Assembly: GCA_050330955.1 (NCBI GenBank)
Contig: JBHJHJ010000092.1
Location: 1-42,975, forward strand
DNA from: JBCCAG01 sp050330955
GTDB taxonomy: Bacteria; Cyanobacteriota; Cyanobacteriia; CAKZMO01
Direction: 5' to 3'
Length of the DNA: 42,975 bases
This document shows, piece by piece, positions 34,559-42,973 of the stretch (positions are counted from its first letter, which is position 1; every line of letters starts with the position of its first letter). A program made the position numbers and the translations under genes. The notes under the pieces were generated by a model. The model searched no databases. It was not told the origin of the DNA and worked only from the letters and a program-made list of their open reading frames with translations.

Positions 34559-35857
34559 GTGAAACGAGTACTTGGGATTATTCTCGGCGGGGGTGCCGGC
34601 ACCCGACTCTATCCATTGACAAAGCAGCGGGCAAAGCCAGCCGTACCGCTGGCAGGCAAATATCGTCTGATCGATATCCCGGTTAGCAATTGCATCAATT
34701 CTGAAATCAACAAAATTTACGTGTTGACCCAGTTCAACTCAGCTTCGCTCAACCGTCACGTTTCTAGAACCTACGCATTTCCTGGATTCACCGATGGGTT
34801 TGTAGAAATCCTAGCTGCCCAGCAAACCCCAGACAACCCGAGCTGGTTCCAGGGCACTGCAGACGCGGTTCGCAAATACCTCTGGCTGATGGAGGCTGCG
34901 GATGTGGATGAGTACCTGATTCTCTCAGGCGATCACCTCTATCGTATGGACTACCGAGAGTTTGTGCAGCGCCACCGCGACACCAACGCCGACATTACGA
35001 TTTCAGTGGTTCCCATCGACGAGAAGCGAGCGTCTAGCTTTGGGCTCATGAACATCGATGAATCAACTGGCCGGGTCACCAACTTCATGGAAAAGCCCAA
35101 GGGAGACGCCCTCAAGCAAATGCAGGTGGACACCACCACGCTGGGGCTAACGCCAGAGCAGGCCAAAGAAAAACCCTACATCGCCTCCATGGGCATCTAT
35201 GTCTTTAAGCGAGAGGTGATGGCCGAGCTGCTACGGAAAAATCTTGAGCAGACCGACTTTGGTAAGGAGATCATTCCGGGGGCGGCCCGAGACCTAAATG
35301 TTCAGGCCTTCCTGTTTGACGACTACTGGGAAGACATTGGTACAATTGAGGCCTTCTATGAGTCCAATCTGGCGCTGACAGAGCAGCCCCGCCCGGCCTT
35401 CAGCTTCTATGACGAAAACGCCCCGATCTACACCCGCGCACGCTATCTACCGCCCACCAAGCTGCTGGACTGTCAGGTGACCGAATCCATCATTGGTGAC
35501 GGCTGCGTGCTGAAAAACTGTCAGATTCACCACTCTGTTCTCGGGATTCGAAGCCGTATTTCTGAGGGCTGCATGATTCGCGATACGCTGATCATGGGAG
35601 CCGACTACTATGAGCAGTTTGAGGACAGCCAAAAAACTCGGCGCCAGGAGCTTGACAAGATTCCGCTGGGTATTGGGGCCAATACAACAATCCAGAAGGC
35701 CATCATTGACAAGAATGCCCGCATTGGACGTGACGTGCAGATTCTCAACAAAGACCGGGTGGAGGAATCCAACAAGGAGGATTTGGGCTTTTATATCCGC
35801 ACTGGTGTTACCGTGATCCTGAAAAACGCCATCATCCCCGACGGGACGGTGATTTAG
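34559..35857 (+). CDS. glgC: Glucose-1-phosphate adenylyltransferase (ADP-glucose pyrophosphorylase)
   Basis: Makes ADP-glucose from glucose-1-phosphate and ATP, the committed and regulated step of glycogen synthesis. The 432-residue chain has the nucleotide-binding LGIILGGGAGTRLYPLTKQRAKPAVPLAGKYRLIDIPVS region (split here at residues 5-43), LSGDHLYRMDYREF, and FMEKPKG for glucose-1-phosphate. The C-terminal left-handed beta helix is present too, with the lysine-containing segment ESNKEDLGFYIRTGVTVILKNA as in cyanobacterial and plant enzymes activated by 3-phosphoglycerate. The GTG start at 34559 follows a GGGGGA site. It is transcribed alone; malQ elsewhere in this window belongs to the same pathway. 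Confidence 0.97.
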   Translation: MKRVLGIILGGGAGTRLYPLTKQRAKPAVPLAGKYRLIDIPVSNCINSEINKIYVLTQFNSASLNRHVSRTYAFPGFTDGFVEILAAQQTPDNPSWFQGTADAVRKYLWLMEAADVDEYLILSGDHLYRMDYREFVQRHRDTNADITISVVPIDEKRASSFGLMNIDESTGRVTNFMEKPKGDALKQMQVDTTTLGLTPEQAKEKPYIASMGIYVFKREVMAELLRKNLEQTDFGKEIIPGAARDLNVQAFLFDDYWEDIGTIEAFYESNLALTEQPRPAFSFYDENAPIYTRARYLPPTKLLDCQVTESIIGDGCVLKNCQIHHSVLGIRSRISEGCMIRDTLIMGADYYEQFEDSQKTRRQELDKIPLGIGANTTIQKAIIDKNARIGRDVQILNKDRVEESNKEDLGFYIRTGVTVILKNAIIPDGTVI

Positions 35858-35881
35858 GCGATGCGTTCAGCCCTGTCGTAA

Positions 35882-35899
35882 CCTGCCACGGACGGCAGG
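35882..35899. terminator. Hairpin just downstream of glgC
   Basis: CCTGCC-ACGGAC-GGCAGG, a 6-bp GC stem 25 bases after the glgC stop. No U tract follows, so termination is probable rather than certain. Confidence 0.45.
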
Positions 35900-36073
35900 G
35901 CCAGCGCAATCTGTTTTACGAGCCTAGAACCGCTCTATCGGCCATGGGAGTTTCAATAAGTTAGTATTGGGATGGGCGTGCATTCATATAGGTTATGAAG
36001 ACTATCCAGCTGGCCCGTAGCGTGTCTACAGAGCTGTTCAGGTAGACCCTGAGAGGGGCTGGTTTCGTAGTCT

Positions 36074-36095
36074 GCAGCGCTAGCGAAGGCGCTGC
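36074..36095. other. Inverted repeat upstream of the sensor kinase gene
   Basis: GCAGCGC (36074-36080) and GCGCTGC (36089-36095) form a 7-bp stem with an 8-base loop, 46 bases before the kinase start. It could be an RNA hairpin in the leader or an operator. The remaining 284-base gap shows no gene. Confidence 0.35.
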
Positions 36096-36141
36096 TCAGT
36101 GAGACAGGTTTGCGTACACTCGCTTCACATCAATTTAGACG

Positions 36142-37497
36142 ATGTTAAGTCCTCCCGAGTTGATCCAAGGCCCGCCGAGCGATCGTTGGAGAGACCAGTC
36201 ATTACAGTCAGCGCTGACGCCGAACTCATCGCTATCTGAACTTTTTTGCTACGACTCAACGCTGTCGACATCCAGACTGACTAAAGAAGCGGTTGAAGCC
36301 TTTGAGTCCGATCCGCTCCTGCCCGGCATTCTCCTGATTGATCAAGGCAAGTTTGCCGGCATGCTCTCTCGGCAGCGATTTTTGGAGCAGATGAGTAGGC
36401 CCTATAGTCTAGAGCTATTTCCTGAGAGGCCACTAGCTCTGCTTTATGAATTACTCGATGCCGACAACCTGATCTTGAGCCAAGACACTGGTATTGTAGA
36501 CGCCGTTGGAATTGCATTGAAGCGATCAACGAACTATCGCTATGAGCCTATCGTCGTAGACCGGGATGGGCGCTTTGCGTTACTCGACTTTCATCACCTT
36601 TTGATGGCTCAATCTTGGATCCATCAGCTCACAGCTGAGCTTCTAGACCAGCGGACTCAGGACTACCTGGTACAGACGGAAAAAATGGCGAGCTTAGGTC
36701 GCATGGTAGCGGGGATTTCCCACGAAATCAAGAATCCGGTGAACTGTATCCATGGAAATCTCGATTTTGTTAGTCAGTACGGTGTAGGGCTTTTGGAGCT
36801 GCTTGACCTATACCGAGAGGCACTCGAATCGGGGCCAGCCGCTGTTGATACCACCAAAATTGATCAGGCTGAAGCTGAGCTGGACTTAGATTTCTTAAGG
36901 CAGGATTTGCCTGCCCTGATTGGTAGCATGTCCTTCGCGTCTGAGCGGCTCTTCGATATCGTCTCTAGCCTGCGAAACTTTTCTAGATTTGACCGGGAGG
37001 ACAAGCAGCGCATTGATATTCACAGAATCTTGGACGGTACGTTAATCATTCTCAACAGCCGCATTAACGAGAGAATTAGCGTTATTAAACAGTACGGGGA
37101 CTTGCCTGACGTCCTATGTTATCCCGGCCAGATTGGGCAGGTATTTATGAATATTATGTCTAATGCTGTTGAGGCGCTGGATGAGCGGATGGCTGCGGCT
37201 TTGGATGACGCTAGCGGCTGGCAACCGCAGCTCGCTCTGACAACAGAGGTGATTTATGCGGACACGGCGCGCATCCTGGTTCGCATTACCGACAGCGGTG
37301 GCGGGATTTCCCCGGACGTTCAACAGCAGATCTTCAAGGAGTTCTTCACGACAAAATCTATTGATGAAGGAACAGGCTTGGGGCTTGCAATTAGTCACCA
37401 AATTGTAAAGCGGCATCACGGCTCTATTGATCTGCGATCGCAGGTTGGCGTCGGAACTGAATTTGACATTACGCTGCCGGTGTCGGCTGATTCTTGA
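36142..37497 (+). CDS. Sensor histidine kinase with N-terminal CBS-like module
   Basis: A 451-residue cytoplasmic histidine kinase without membrane spans. Residues 25-165 look like a pair of CBS-type units (LPGILLIDQGKFAGMLSRQRFLEQMSRPYSLELF and YEPIVVDRDGRFALLDFHHLLMAQS, each given here in part). These often bind nucleotides. The dimerisation helix carries the phosphoacceptor H194 in GISHEIKNPVNCI. The ATP-binding domain shows the N box (FMNIMSNAVEALDE), G1 (ITDSGGGISP) and G2 (GTGLGLAISHQIVKRHHGSI). All catalytic elements are complete. No response regulator is adjacent, so it is an orphan kinase. Confidence 0.93.
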   Translation: MLSPPELIQGPPSDRWRDQSLQSALTPNSSLSELFCYDSTLSTSRLTKEAVEAFESDPLLPGILLIDQGKFAGMLSRQRFLEQMSRPYSLELFPERPLALLYELLDADNLILSQDTGIVDAVGIALKRSTNYRYEPIVVDRDGRFALLDFHHLLMAQSWIHQLTAELLDQRTQDYLVQTEKMASLGRMVAGISHEIKNPVNCIHGNLDFVSQYGVGLLELLDLYREALESGPAAVDTTKIDQAEAELDLDFLRQDLPALIGSMSFASERLFDIVSSLRNFSRFDREDKQRIDIHRILDGTLIILNSRINERISVIKQYGDLPDVLCYPGQIGQVFMNIMSNAVEALDERMAAALDDASGWQPQLALTTEVIYADTARILVRITDSGGGISPDVQQQIFKEFFTTKSIDEGTGLGLAISHQIVKRHHGSIDLRSQVGVGTEFDITLPVSADS

Positions 37498-37622
37498 GCT
37501 GATTGTCAAATAACGGGGTGGGTTATCGAAAAGCGCCTCACCACTTCTTAAATCAGTCTTTAAGTCTTCCTAGACTAACGGGAGTGGGTCGTGCTTCAGA
37601 GAAAAGCTGGGTTGCTACATTG

Positions 37623-40600
37623 CTATAGCGCGAACTCCGTCTTGTAAAAACCGGCTCCCCCTAGCCCAACGACAAGATGCGTCCCATCTGGGGCAAAGGC
37701 GATCGTGTCTCCCCTCAGCATAGGGAGCCCCGTATTGTGCTGCGTCCAAGTCTCTCCCGCATCCTTACTAATCCACACGCCTGTGGCCCACGTCTCGTCG
37801 TGGTAAGGATGGTCATTCGTAATCAGCGCCAGATGGTTAGGGTTGTTCGGGTGTACCGCCAAGTCCCCAATTCTGGAAGACACATTTCGATCATCTTGCC
37901 ACAGACGCTCCCAGGCATTTTGGCTGGCGTCGTATCGCCATATGCCGTAGTCACCCCAGTAGGAGTCATCGCTGGTTGCATAGAGAATATCGGGATCAGA
38001 AGGTGAAATATTCAGCTCAATTTTCCTGCCGGCAGCTGGTCCCCCAATGAAGTCGAACGTAGACCCGTCAGTGGTGCGATAAACGCCCTTGTCGGTGCCC
38101 ACGTAGAAGGCGCTGCCGTTGCGGGGGTCTGCTTCGATATCCCCAATACTGATTTCGCTAGAGCCCAGGGTTAAGCGTGTCCATTCAGGCTGAGTCGTTT
38201 GAGTGGCATTCTCGGTGAACCATAGCTGCTCGCCAACTACCTTCCTCAGCCGGTCTGGATTCCTTGGATCGACGTGCAGGTGCTTAGCCTCCGATGGGCT
38301 GACGGGTGACTCTAGCAGCGTCCAACTGCGTCCCTCATCGCGGCTGCGAGCAATCAGTTCGGTGTCGTCCCCGTGCTGACCGAAAACGCCAAACATCCAG
38401 TCGGGCGTAAAAGCAACGTCGTGCCCACCGCTGTAATTAGGCAATCCCGGATTATCGACCCGCCAGGTCTGCCCGCCATCCCAAGACTGTAAGGCTTTTG
38501 CCCCGTCCATACCCTGAACGATTAAATGGTCCGGGTTGTACGGGTTCCACTCAACGTTTCTTGAGACCAAACCGCTAAAGCCGCTCCCCGTCCAGCCATC
38601 GCCAGCTTGCTTGGCGTTCAGGTGCGACCAGGTCTCCCCGCCGTTGACGCTACGGTAAACGGCGTTGTCCGTTCCGGCGTACACGGTGTCAGCATCATTG
38701 GGGTCCACTTCCACCCACCAGGGATTGATGCCGCCGGGGTAGGCGCGATCGCCCCCCTCAATCTGGGCATTGCTGCTGAAGACCCTGGTCCAGCTTTCCC
38801 CCGCGTCTGTGCTTTTGTAAACCCCTGGCTGGTTGAGGTAATCCTTGTTGCCTGCATAAAGCGTCTCGCCGTCAGCGGCCACCTCTATTGACCAAAACTG
38901 GTTTCTGCCTGAGGGCAGCCCTTGGTTAACGCCCGTCCAGCTCTCGCCACCGCTTGTGGTTTTGTAGATGCCGCCATCCTGTATCGTCACCCAGGCAATG
39001 TCAGCATTGTCTGGATGAACGGTTAGCGAGGTAGCCAAAACCTTGCCATCGCTTTGAGGCAGGCCCTGATTGCTGCGCTGCCAGGTCTGGCCATCGTCGT
39101 CGCTACGAAAGAAGCCGTGCTCCCACACAGCACTATAGATCGTTTGATTTGAGGAGCCAGCGTAAGTCACATCCATGACGTTACCGTTTTCCACAACGGT
39201 GGAGCGCCGGGACCAGGTTTCGCCGCCGTCTTGGCTGGACCACACTGCCCCGTAGTTGAGGACGCTGCTAGGAGACTTAAGCTGCCTGTGGTCGCCGCCA
39301 AAGGCCAGCAGATTGCCGCTGTCGGGATCAAACAGAATCTTTTCGGCAGGGGCAGAATACTTGGAAGACGCTATCTCAGGCAGTCCTTCGCGCTTGACCG
39401 TCCAGGTTTTGCCCCCATCAGTGCTCAGGTGCGGCCCGCTGAGGCTACCCGCCCAGACAATATTTTTCTCGGTAGGGTGCCAGGTGAAGTCGGCAATTTC
39501 GTAGTTTGCCCAGCCGGAGGTTGCTGACCAATCTTCGCCTTGGTTGGTTGAACGGTGAGTACTCAGGATATCTCCCCCGACTAGCACAACATCAGAGTCG
39601 TAGGGGCTGACAGCGATGCTATCGATGCGTCCCCCGGAACCCGGTTCATTAAGCGGGAGCCACTGGTCTGCGGCTGTGGGCGCATCTGGCTCAGCAGTAG
39701 ACGAGTCTGCAATTGAAAACTGGCGTGAAACGGTGCCCAGTAGCTCTCCTTGCCGATTGTTCTCTGAGTAAACTTGGAGCGTGATGATATTCACGTCGTT
39801 AAAAGCAATTTCTTCTCCATGCAAATCGCCCTTAGCATCGCCAAATATTGCGTAGGGTTCTATATTTTCGGTCTTGGTTATCTGACCCTCGTTTAGATTC
39901 AGCAAGATGCTCTCTGCTTGTTTTGATAGAGAACTTTCTCCTAGTACAGAAGCCACGATGGTTACGTTCTTACCTTGAAGCGCGTCTGCCGAAATTTTGT
40001 CACCATCTTTAATTTCTTGAATCAGTGTATCAGTGCTAGCCTCATAGAGGCCGATAGTGAGATCAATTTGCGACGGTGCTGAATCAACTGTGACGGAATC
40101 AACTACGGTATTTGACTCTGGGCTAGAGATCTGGACGGACACAAATGAGCGATCGCTTAGGTCTTCAATGTTGACGCCCTTCAACCGAGCTATCCGCTCA
40201 CCTGAGCTTTTATCTTTGATGATTGCATCGCTTGAGGCTTGAGCAAACTCAATCTGTGCAAAGGTCAAATCATCAGCAAGGGCAAGTCGGTCTACCTCCA
40301 CCTGAAAGTCAATAATCTTGTCGATACTGCCATTACGGGCCAGCACAAATACATCTTGCCCAGTCTTGCCAGAGATATCGCCAATGAGGCGATCGCTACC
40401 AAGTCCGCCCCAGAGCACATCATTACCCTCATTGCCTCGAATAACGTCTTTACCGTCATCACCAAAGAGAATATCGTTCCCTAGTTTTCCAGAAATGCGA
40501 TCGCTCCCACCGCCCCCAAAGATGGCGTCATTGCTGACATCTACAACGGGGTTGGAACTATCATCGCCATATATTTGATCGTCTCCGGAACTGCCGTAGA

Positions 40601-40757
40601 TTAGATCGTCTAGGCTGAAGCTGCTGGGCAGCAGCGCGCTTTCATGATTGACCCTTTGAGTGACTTCAGCAACAAGATTAGGAAGTCCTGCTGAGACGAT
40701 CTTGTCTAAGTTGGCCAATGTATTAGCTATGGTTAACTCAGAAAATTGAGGTTCCAT
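37623..40757 (-). CDS. Large protein with N-terminal RTX repeats and C-terminal Asp-box beta-propeller
   Basis: A 1044-residue protein, probably exported. Residues 53-127 hold RTX-type calcium-binding nonapeptides (IYGSSGDDQIYGDD, FGGGGSDRISGKLGNDILFG, GNEGNDVLWGGLGSDRLIG) followed by the usual VFVLARNGSIDKIIDFQVEVD closing unit. Residues 170-345 are a beta-rich linker. From about 360 to the end lie roughly ten Asp-box/BNR motifs (STDGGKTW, SQDGGETW, SDDDGQTW, STDAGESW, SVNGGETW, SKDAGETW). They indicate one or two large beta-propellers of the sialidase/GH74/Vps10 type. I cannot assign an enzyme activity. There is no N-terminal signal peptide, and RTX units normally sit at the C-terminus, so the order is unusual. 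AAGGAG just upstream of ATG 40757 is a strong ribosome site. Confidence 0.85.
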   Translation of the reverse strand: MEPQFSELTIANTLANLDKIVSAGLPNLVAEVTQRVNHESALLPSSFSLDDLIYGSSGDDQIYGDDSSNPVVDVSNDAIFGGGGSDRISGKLGNDILFGDDGKDVIRGNEGNDVLWGGLGSDRLIGDISGKTGQDVFVLARNGSIDKIIDFQVEVDRLALADDLTFAQIEFAQASSDAIIKDKSSGERIARLKGVNIEDLSDRSFVSVQISSPESNTVVDSVTVDSAPSQIDLTIGLYEASTDTLIQEIKDGDKISADALQGKNVTIVASVLGESSLSKQAESILLNLNEGQITKTENIEPYAIFGDAKGDLHGEEIAFNDVNIITLQVYSENNRQGELLGTVSRQFSIADSSTAEPDAPTAADQWLPLNEPGSGGRIDSIAVSPYDSDVVLVGGDILSTHRSTNQGEDWSATSGWANYEIADFTWHPTEKNIVWAGSLSGPHLSTDGGKTWTVKREGLPEIASSKYSAPAEKILFDPDSGNLLAFGGDHRQLKSPSSVLNYGAVWSSQDGGETWSRRSTVVENGNVMDVTYAGSSNQTIYSAVWEHGFFRSDDDGQTWQRSNQGLPQSDGKVLATSLTVHPDNADIAWVTIQDGGIYKTTSGGESWTGVNQGLPSGRNQFWSIEVAADGETLYAGNKDYLNQPGVYKSTDAGESWTRVFSSNAQIEGGDRAYPGGINPWWVEVDPNDADTVYAGTDNAVYRSVNGGETWSHLNAKQAGDGWTGSGFSGLVSRNVEWNPYNPDHLIVQGMDGAKALQSWDGGQTWRVDNPGLPNYSGGHDVAFTPDWMFGVFGQHGDDTELIARSRDEGRSWTLLESPVSPSEAKHLHVDPRNPDRLRKVVGEQLWFTENATQTTQPEWTRLTLGSSEISIGDIEADPRNGSAFYVGTDKGVYRTTDGSTFDFIGGPAAGRKIELNISPSDPDILYATSDDSYWGDYGIWRYDASQNAWERLWQDDRNVSSRIGDLAVHPNNPNHLALITNDHPYHDETWATGVWISKDAGETWTQHNTGLPMLRGDTIAFAPDGTHLVVGLGGAGFYKTEFAL

Positions 40758-40789
40758 AGTGATTTCTCCTTAAAAGAGCAGCTTTGATA

Positions 40790-40810
40790 AGAACAGCAGC
40801 TTGCTGTTCT
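40790..40810. promoter_or_regulatory. Inverted repeat in the leader of the RTX/propeller gene
   Basis: AGAACAGCA-GCT-TGCTGTTCT, a perfect 9-bp repeat with a 3-base spacer, about 33 bases upstream of the start codon. It may be a protein binding site or an RNA hairpin close to the AAGGAG ribosome site at 40770-40775 (minus strand). Confidence 0.45.
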
Positions 40811-41013
40811 GGTTAAGTTGAATTTAAGAGCTGTAGGGCTTAATTCTTGGCGAATTTTATCGAAAACTAGTGCTTAGGCTGAAGAGCTGGGCTAAAGATC
40901 TACAAGAATTTAGACATCACAAAGCCATGACGACTTATCTATAATTCAAATATCTATGTCCTAGCTTCATCGTCCATTTCATAAGAGCGTTTCTTTTATT
41001 TTTTTGTTCCGCG
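40811..41013. other. AT-rich promoter region, no gene
   Basis: Upstream region of the RTX/propeller gene; AT-rich, with a possible -10 type TATAGAT on the minus strand near 40935. I see no coding sequence in it. Confidence 0.4.
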
Positions 41014-41180
41014 CTACGCCAGCAGCGCCATGCTTGCCGTCATCAACAGCACCCCCGTGCCTGCACCGGAGCCAAAGTCTCCTGAATTGACCCCAGACCA
41101 GCGACATCGTCAGTACCAGATTCATCGCACCAACCATCGACGCCGGAGCTGCACTAATTTTCTGAATGCCTAGGTTGTTC
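41014..41180 (-). pseudogene. Decayed C-terminal tail of an EamA/DMT-family transporter, cut by the IS
   Basis: Three frames joined by two shifts read NNLGIQKISAAPASMVGAMN with LVLTMSLVWGQ, then ETLAPVQA, then GTGVLLMTASMALLA and a stop at 41014. In order they match the last two helices and the GE.L....Q..G linker of drug/metabolite transporters. The upstream part is not present on this side. The coding remnant runs directly into the inverted repeat of the IS1634 element at 41181, which suggests that the IS inserted in the gene. The family call is by pattern over about 50 residues. Confidence 0.5.
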
Positions 41181-41197
41181 CCCACATTCCGCACTTT
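41181..41197 (+). repeat. Left terminal inverted repeat of the IS1634 element
   Basis: CCCACATTCCGCACTTT; matches the right repeat at 16 of 17 positions. Confidence 0.85.
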
Positions 41198-41227
41198 AGA
41201 TCGGCACATGAGGAATAAGGCGGTAGT

Positions 41228-42922
41228 TCAGCAGAGCAAGTAGTAGGACTGAGAGGCAGAGCCGAGGAAACGCAGAATGAGCCTGTGATTGCCATTGAGA
41301 CCCACCACCTGCTTTTGCCCAGCCATTGTCACCAGATGAATGGCCATAAAGGACTGAAATATCCAGCGCAGGGTAGGGGTTTGGGTAGGCTTGCCAAGCT
41401 GATTTGGCACGGCTTGTCCTGCGGCTTCAAGACCTCGCCTGAGCTGCCTTTGGCCGAGGTTGTATACCAAAAGGCAAAGGCCCATGACCATCGCCAGGGC
41501 CATGATGCGCTCTGGGGAGTGGAGGAAGACGCTAGCGGTGAAGAATAGCGGGTCTTTCAAGAAGCGAAAGCCCCGCTCTGTGCCCTGCTGCGCTTTGTAG
41601 TGCTGGAGAATGTCGTCAGCGGTGAGCGGCATTGGTGTGGCAGGCTCATCCTTACTTAGGGAATTTGCCTCAAACTCACTGGAGGCCAAAGCATTGGTTG
41701 CCAAGATGAATCGACCACTGCGGCGGCGTAAGCGAGCAAGTTCCTCAGCTTTCGGCTCAATGTCTGCTTCGATGAGGTAGCGCATAGCGCTCGGGAGCGC
41801 ATCTTTGGCGGGACGCCCCGGCTGCTGGTAGTAGGGACGTTCAGCAATCGTGACACTGGCCAGCCGGTGGAGCTTGAGCGTTACGTCAAGCTGGTGTGCT
41901 GCCTGCTGAGCATCGGCAGCGCAGGCAAACGATTGACGCTTTAGCTTGTCTAGCTGCCGCCTAGCTTGCTCACCTGCACTCGCAAGCCGCTTGCCCTGCT
42001 GCTGCAAATCCGAGGCTTTTCTATCGGCAGATTCGACGACTAGCCATCGCTGCCGGACCCCGCCATACTGGCTACAAACCTGGGCGATGCGGTAGCCTTC
42101 GAGCGTTGAGGCAACAAAGGCGCTCTCATCAATCGCATCAAGCAACGCATTGGCTTCCCCTACGGTCAACGGCACTCTTGATATCCACACAAGTCCATCC
42201 ATCTGGGCAAGATTGTCGGCGCTGTAGAGCGCAGAATCTGCCACCTGCACCCCCTCCATGTCCCACTGCTGCTGGAACTGCTGCATGATACAGGCAAAGC
42301 TCGCTTTGTCTGACTGATTCCCGTCCCCAAGGCTGATGAACGCTGGAATATCCCCATCCCCCCAGCACACCAAGTTGAGGACAAACTGCTTGAGGTCAGG
42401 CCGGTGGTCTCTCGAATAGCCATGAGTGATTGCTATCGGCACTGTCCCGTCATCTGTGGCAGCACCACCTGTGTCAAGGTATGCCCCTTGGACGCTCATT
42501 GACGTTGCATCTAAGTGGGCGCTGCCCTCGGCTACCCCATACCGGCGGGCTGCTCTCATGCAGATCGCCATGAATACTGCCGTCACCCCCACCAGGTACA
42601 GCTGGTCCAACACCCGCCCGATGCGGTCATCGTTGAGATGCTTTGGCAAAACTCCCCGCCCCAGTAGGTGCTCAGTCGGTTTGCCCACAAAGAATTGCCC
42701 GAATAGGTACAAAGGCGCTGAGACAAAGCCCAGTCCGTTAAGGATCATTGCTTTCACCACCACCCCGGCACTCACCTGCTCTCGCGGGTCTTCTCCCACC
42801 AGCTCATTGACCACCTCAACTAGCCCGATATCATCCACGATTCCCGCTATGATGCCCAGGTGGTCTAGGTTTTGGATGCTTAGATTCTCTTGAATGACAT
42901 ATGCCCTAACCCTGCAGTGCAC
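41228..42922 (-). CDS. IS1634-family transposase
   Basis: A 564-residue DDE transposase with no internal stop. The N-terminal DUF4277-like part (NLDHLGIIAGIVDDIGLVEVVNELV) is typical. Catalytic acids are D138 in AHLDATSMSV, D229 in VQVADSALYSADNL and E449 in GTERGFRFLKDP. The chosen GTG start at 42922 precedes VIQENLSIQNLDHLG by 8 residues; no ATG occurs before residue 59, so the start is uncertain. All key residues are present and the inverted repeats flank it, so the element may still be mobile. Confidence 0.93.
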   Translation of the reverse strand: MHCRVRAYVIQENLSIQNLDHLGIIAGIVDDIGLVEVVNELVGEDPREQVSAGVVVKAMILNGLGFVSAPLYLFGQFFVGKPTEHLLGRGVLPKHLNDDRIGRVLDQLYLVGVTAVFMAICMRAARRYGVAEGSAHLDATSMSVQGAYLDTGGAATDDGTVPIAITHGYSRDHRPDLKQFVLNLVCWGDGDIPAFISLGDGNQSDKASFACIMQQFQQQWDMEGVQVADSALYSADNLAQMDGLVWISRVPLTVGEANALLDAIDESAFVASTLEGYRIAQVCSQYGGVRQRWLVVESADRKASDLQQQGKRLASAGEQARRQLDKLKRQSFACAADAQQAAHQLDVTLKLHRLASVTIAERPYYQQPGRPAKDALPSAMRYLIEADIEPKAEELARLRRRSGRFILATNALASSEFEANSLSKDEPATPMPLTADDILQHYKAQQGTERGFRFLKDPLFFTASVFLHSPERIMALAMVMGLCLLVYNLGQRQLRRGLEAAGQAVPNQLGKPTQTPTLRWIFQSFMAIHLVTMAGQKQVVGLNGNHRLILRFLGSASQSYYLLC

Positions 42923-42956
42923 TCATCTTCCGCCATTATTCCAGTTGTGACAATTC

Positions 42957-42973
42957 AAAGGGCGGAATGTGGG
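42957..42973 (-). repeat. Right terminal inverted repeat of the IS1634 element
   Basis: CCCACATTCCGCCCTTT on the minus strand; the partner of the repeat at 41181. It ends two bases before the window edge. Confidence 0.85.

Larger units (their letters stand above)
41181..42973 (-). mobile_element. IS1634-family insertion sequence, essentially complete
   Basis: Terminal inverted repeats CCCACATTCCGC lie at 41181-41192 (plus strand) and 42962-42973 (minus strand). They extend to 16 of 17 matching bases through CTTT. They enclose one transposase gene on the minus strand. The element is about 1.8 kb, normal for the family. The window stops two bases after the right repeat, so the target duplication cannot be checked. 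Confidence 0.88.

Noticed and set aside
37623..40757. Naming it sialidase or xyloglucanase
   Set aside because: Asp boxes only show a propeller; I could not identify the catalytic residues of GH33 or GH74.
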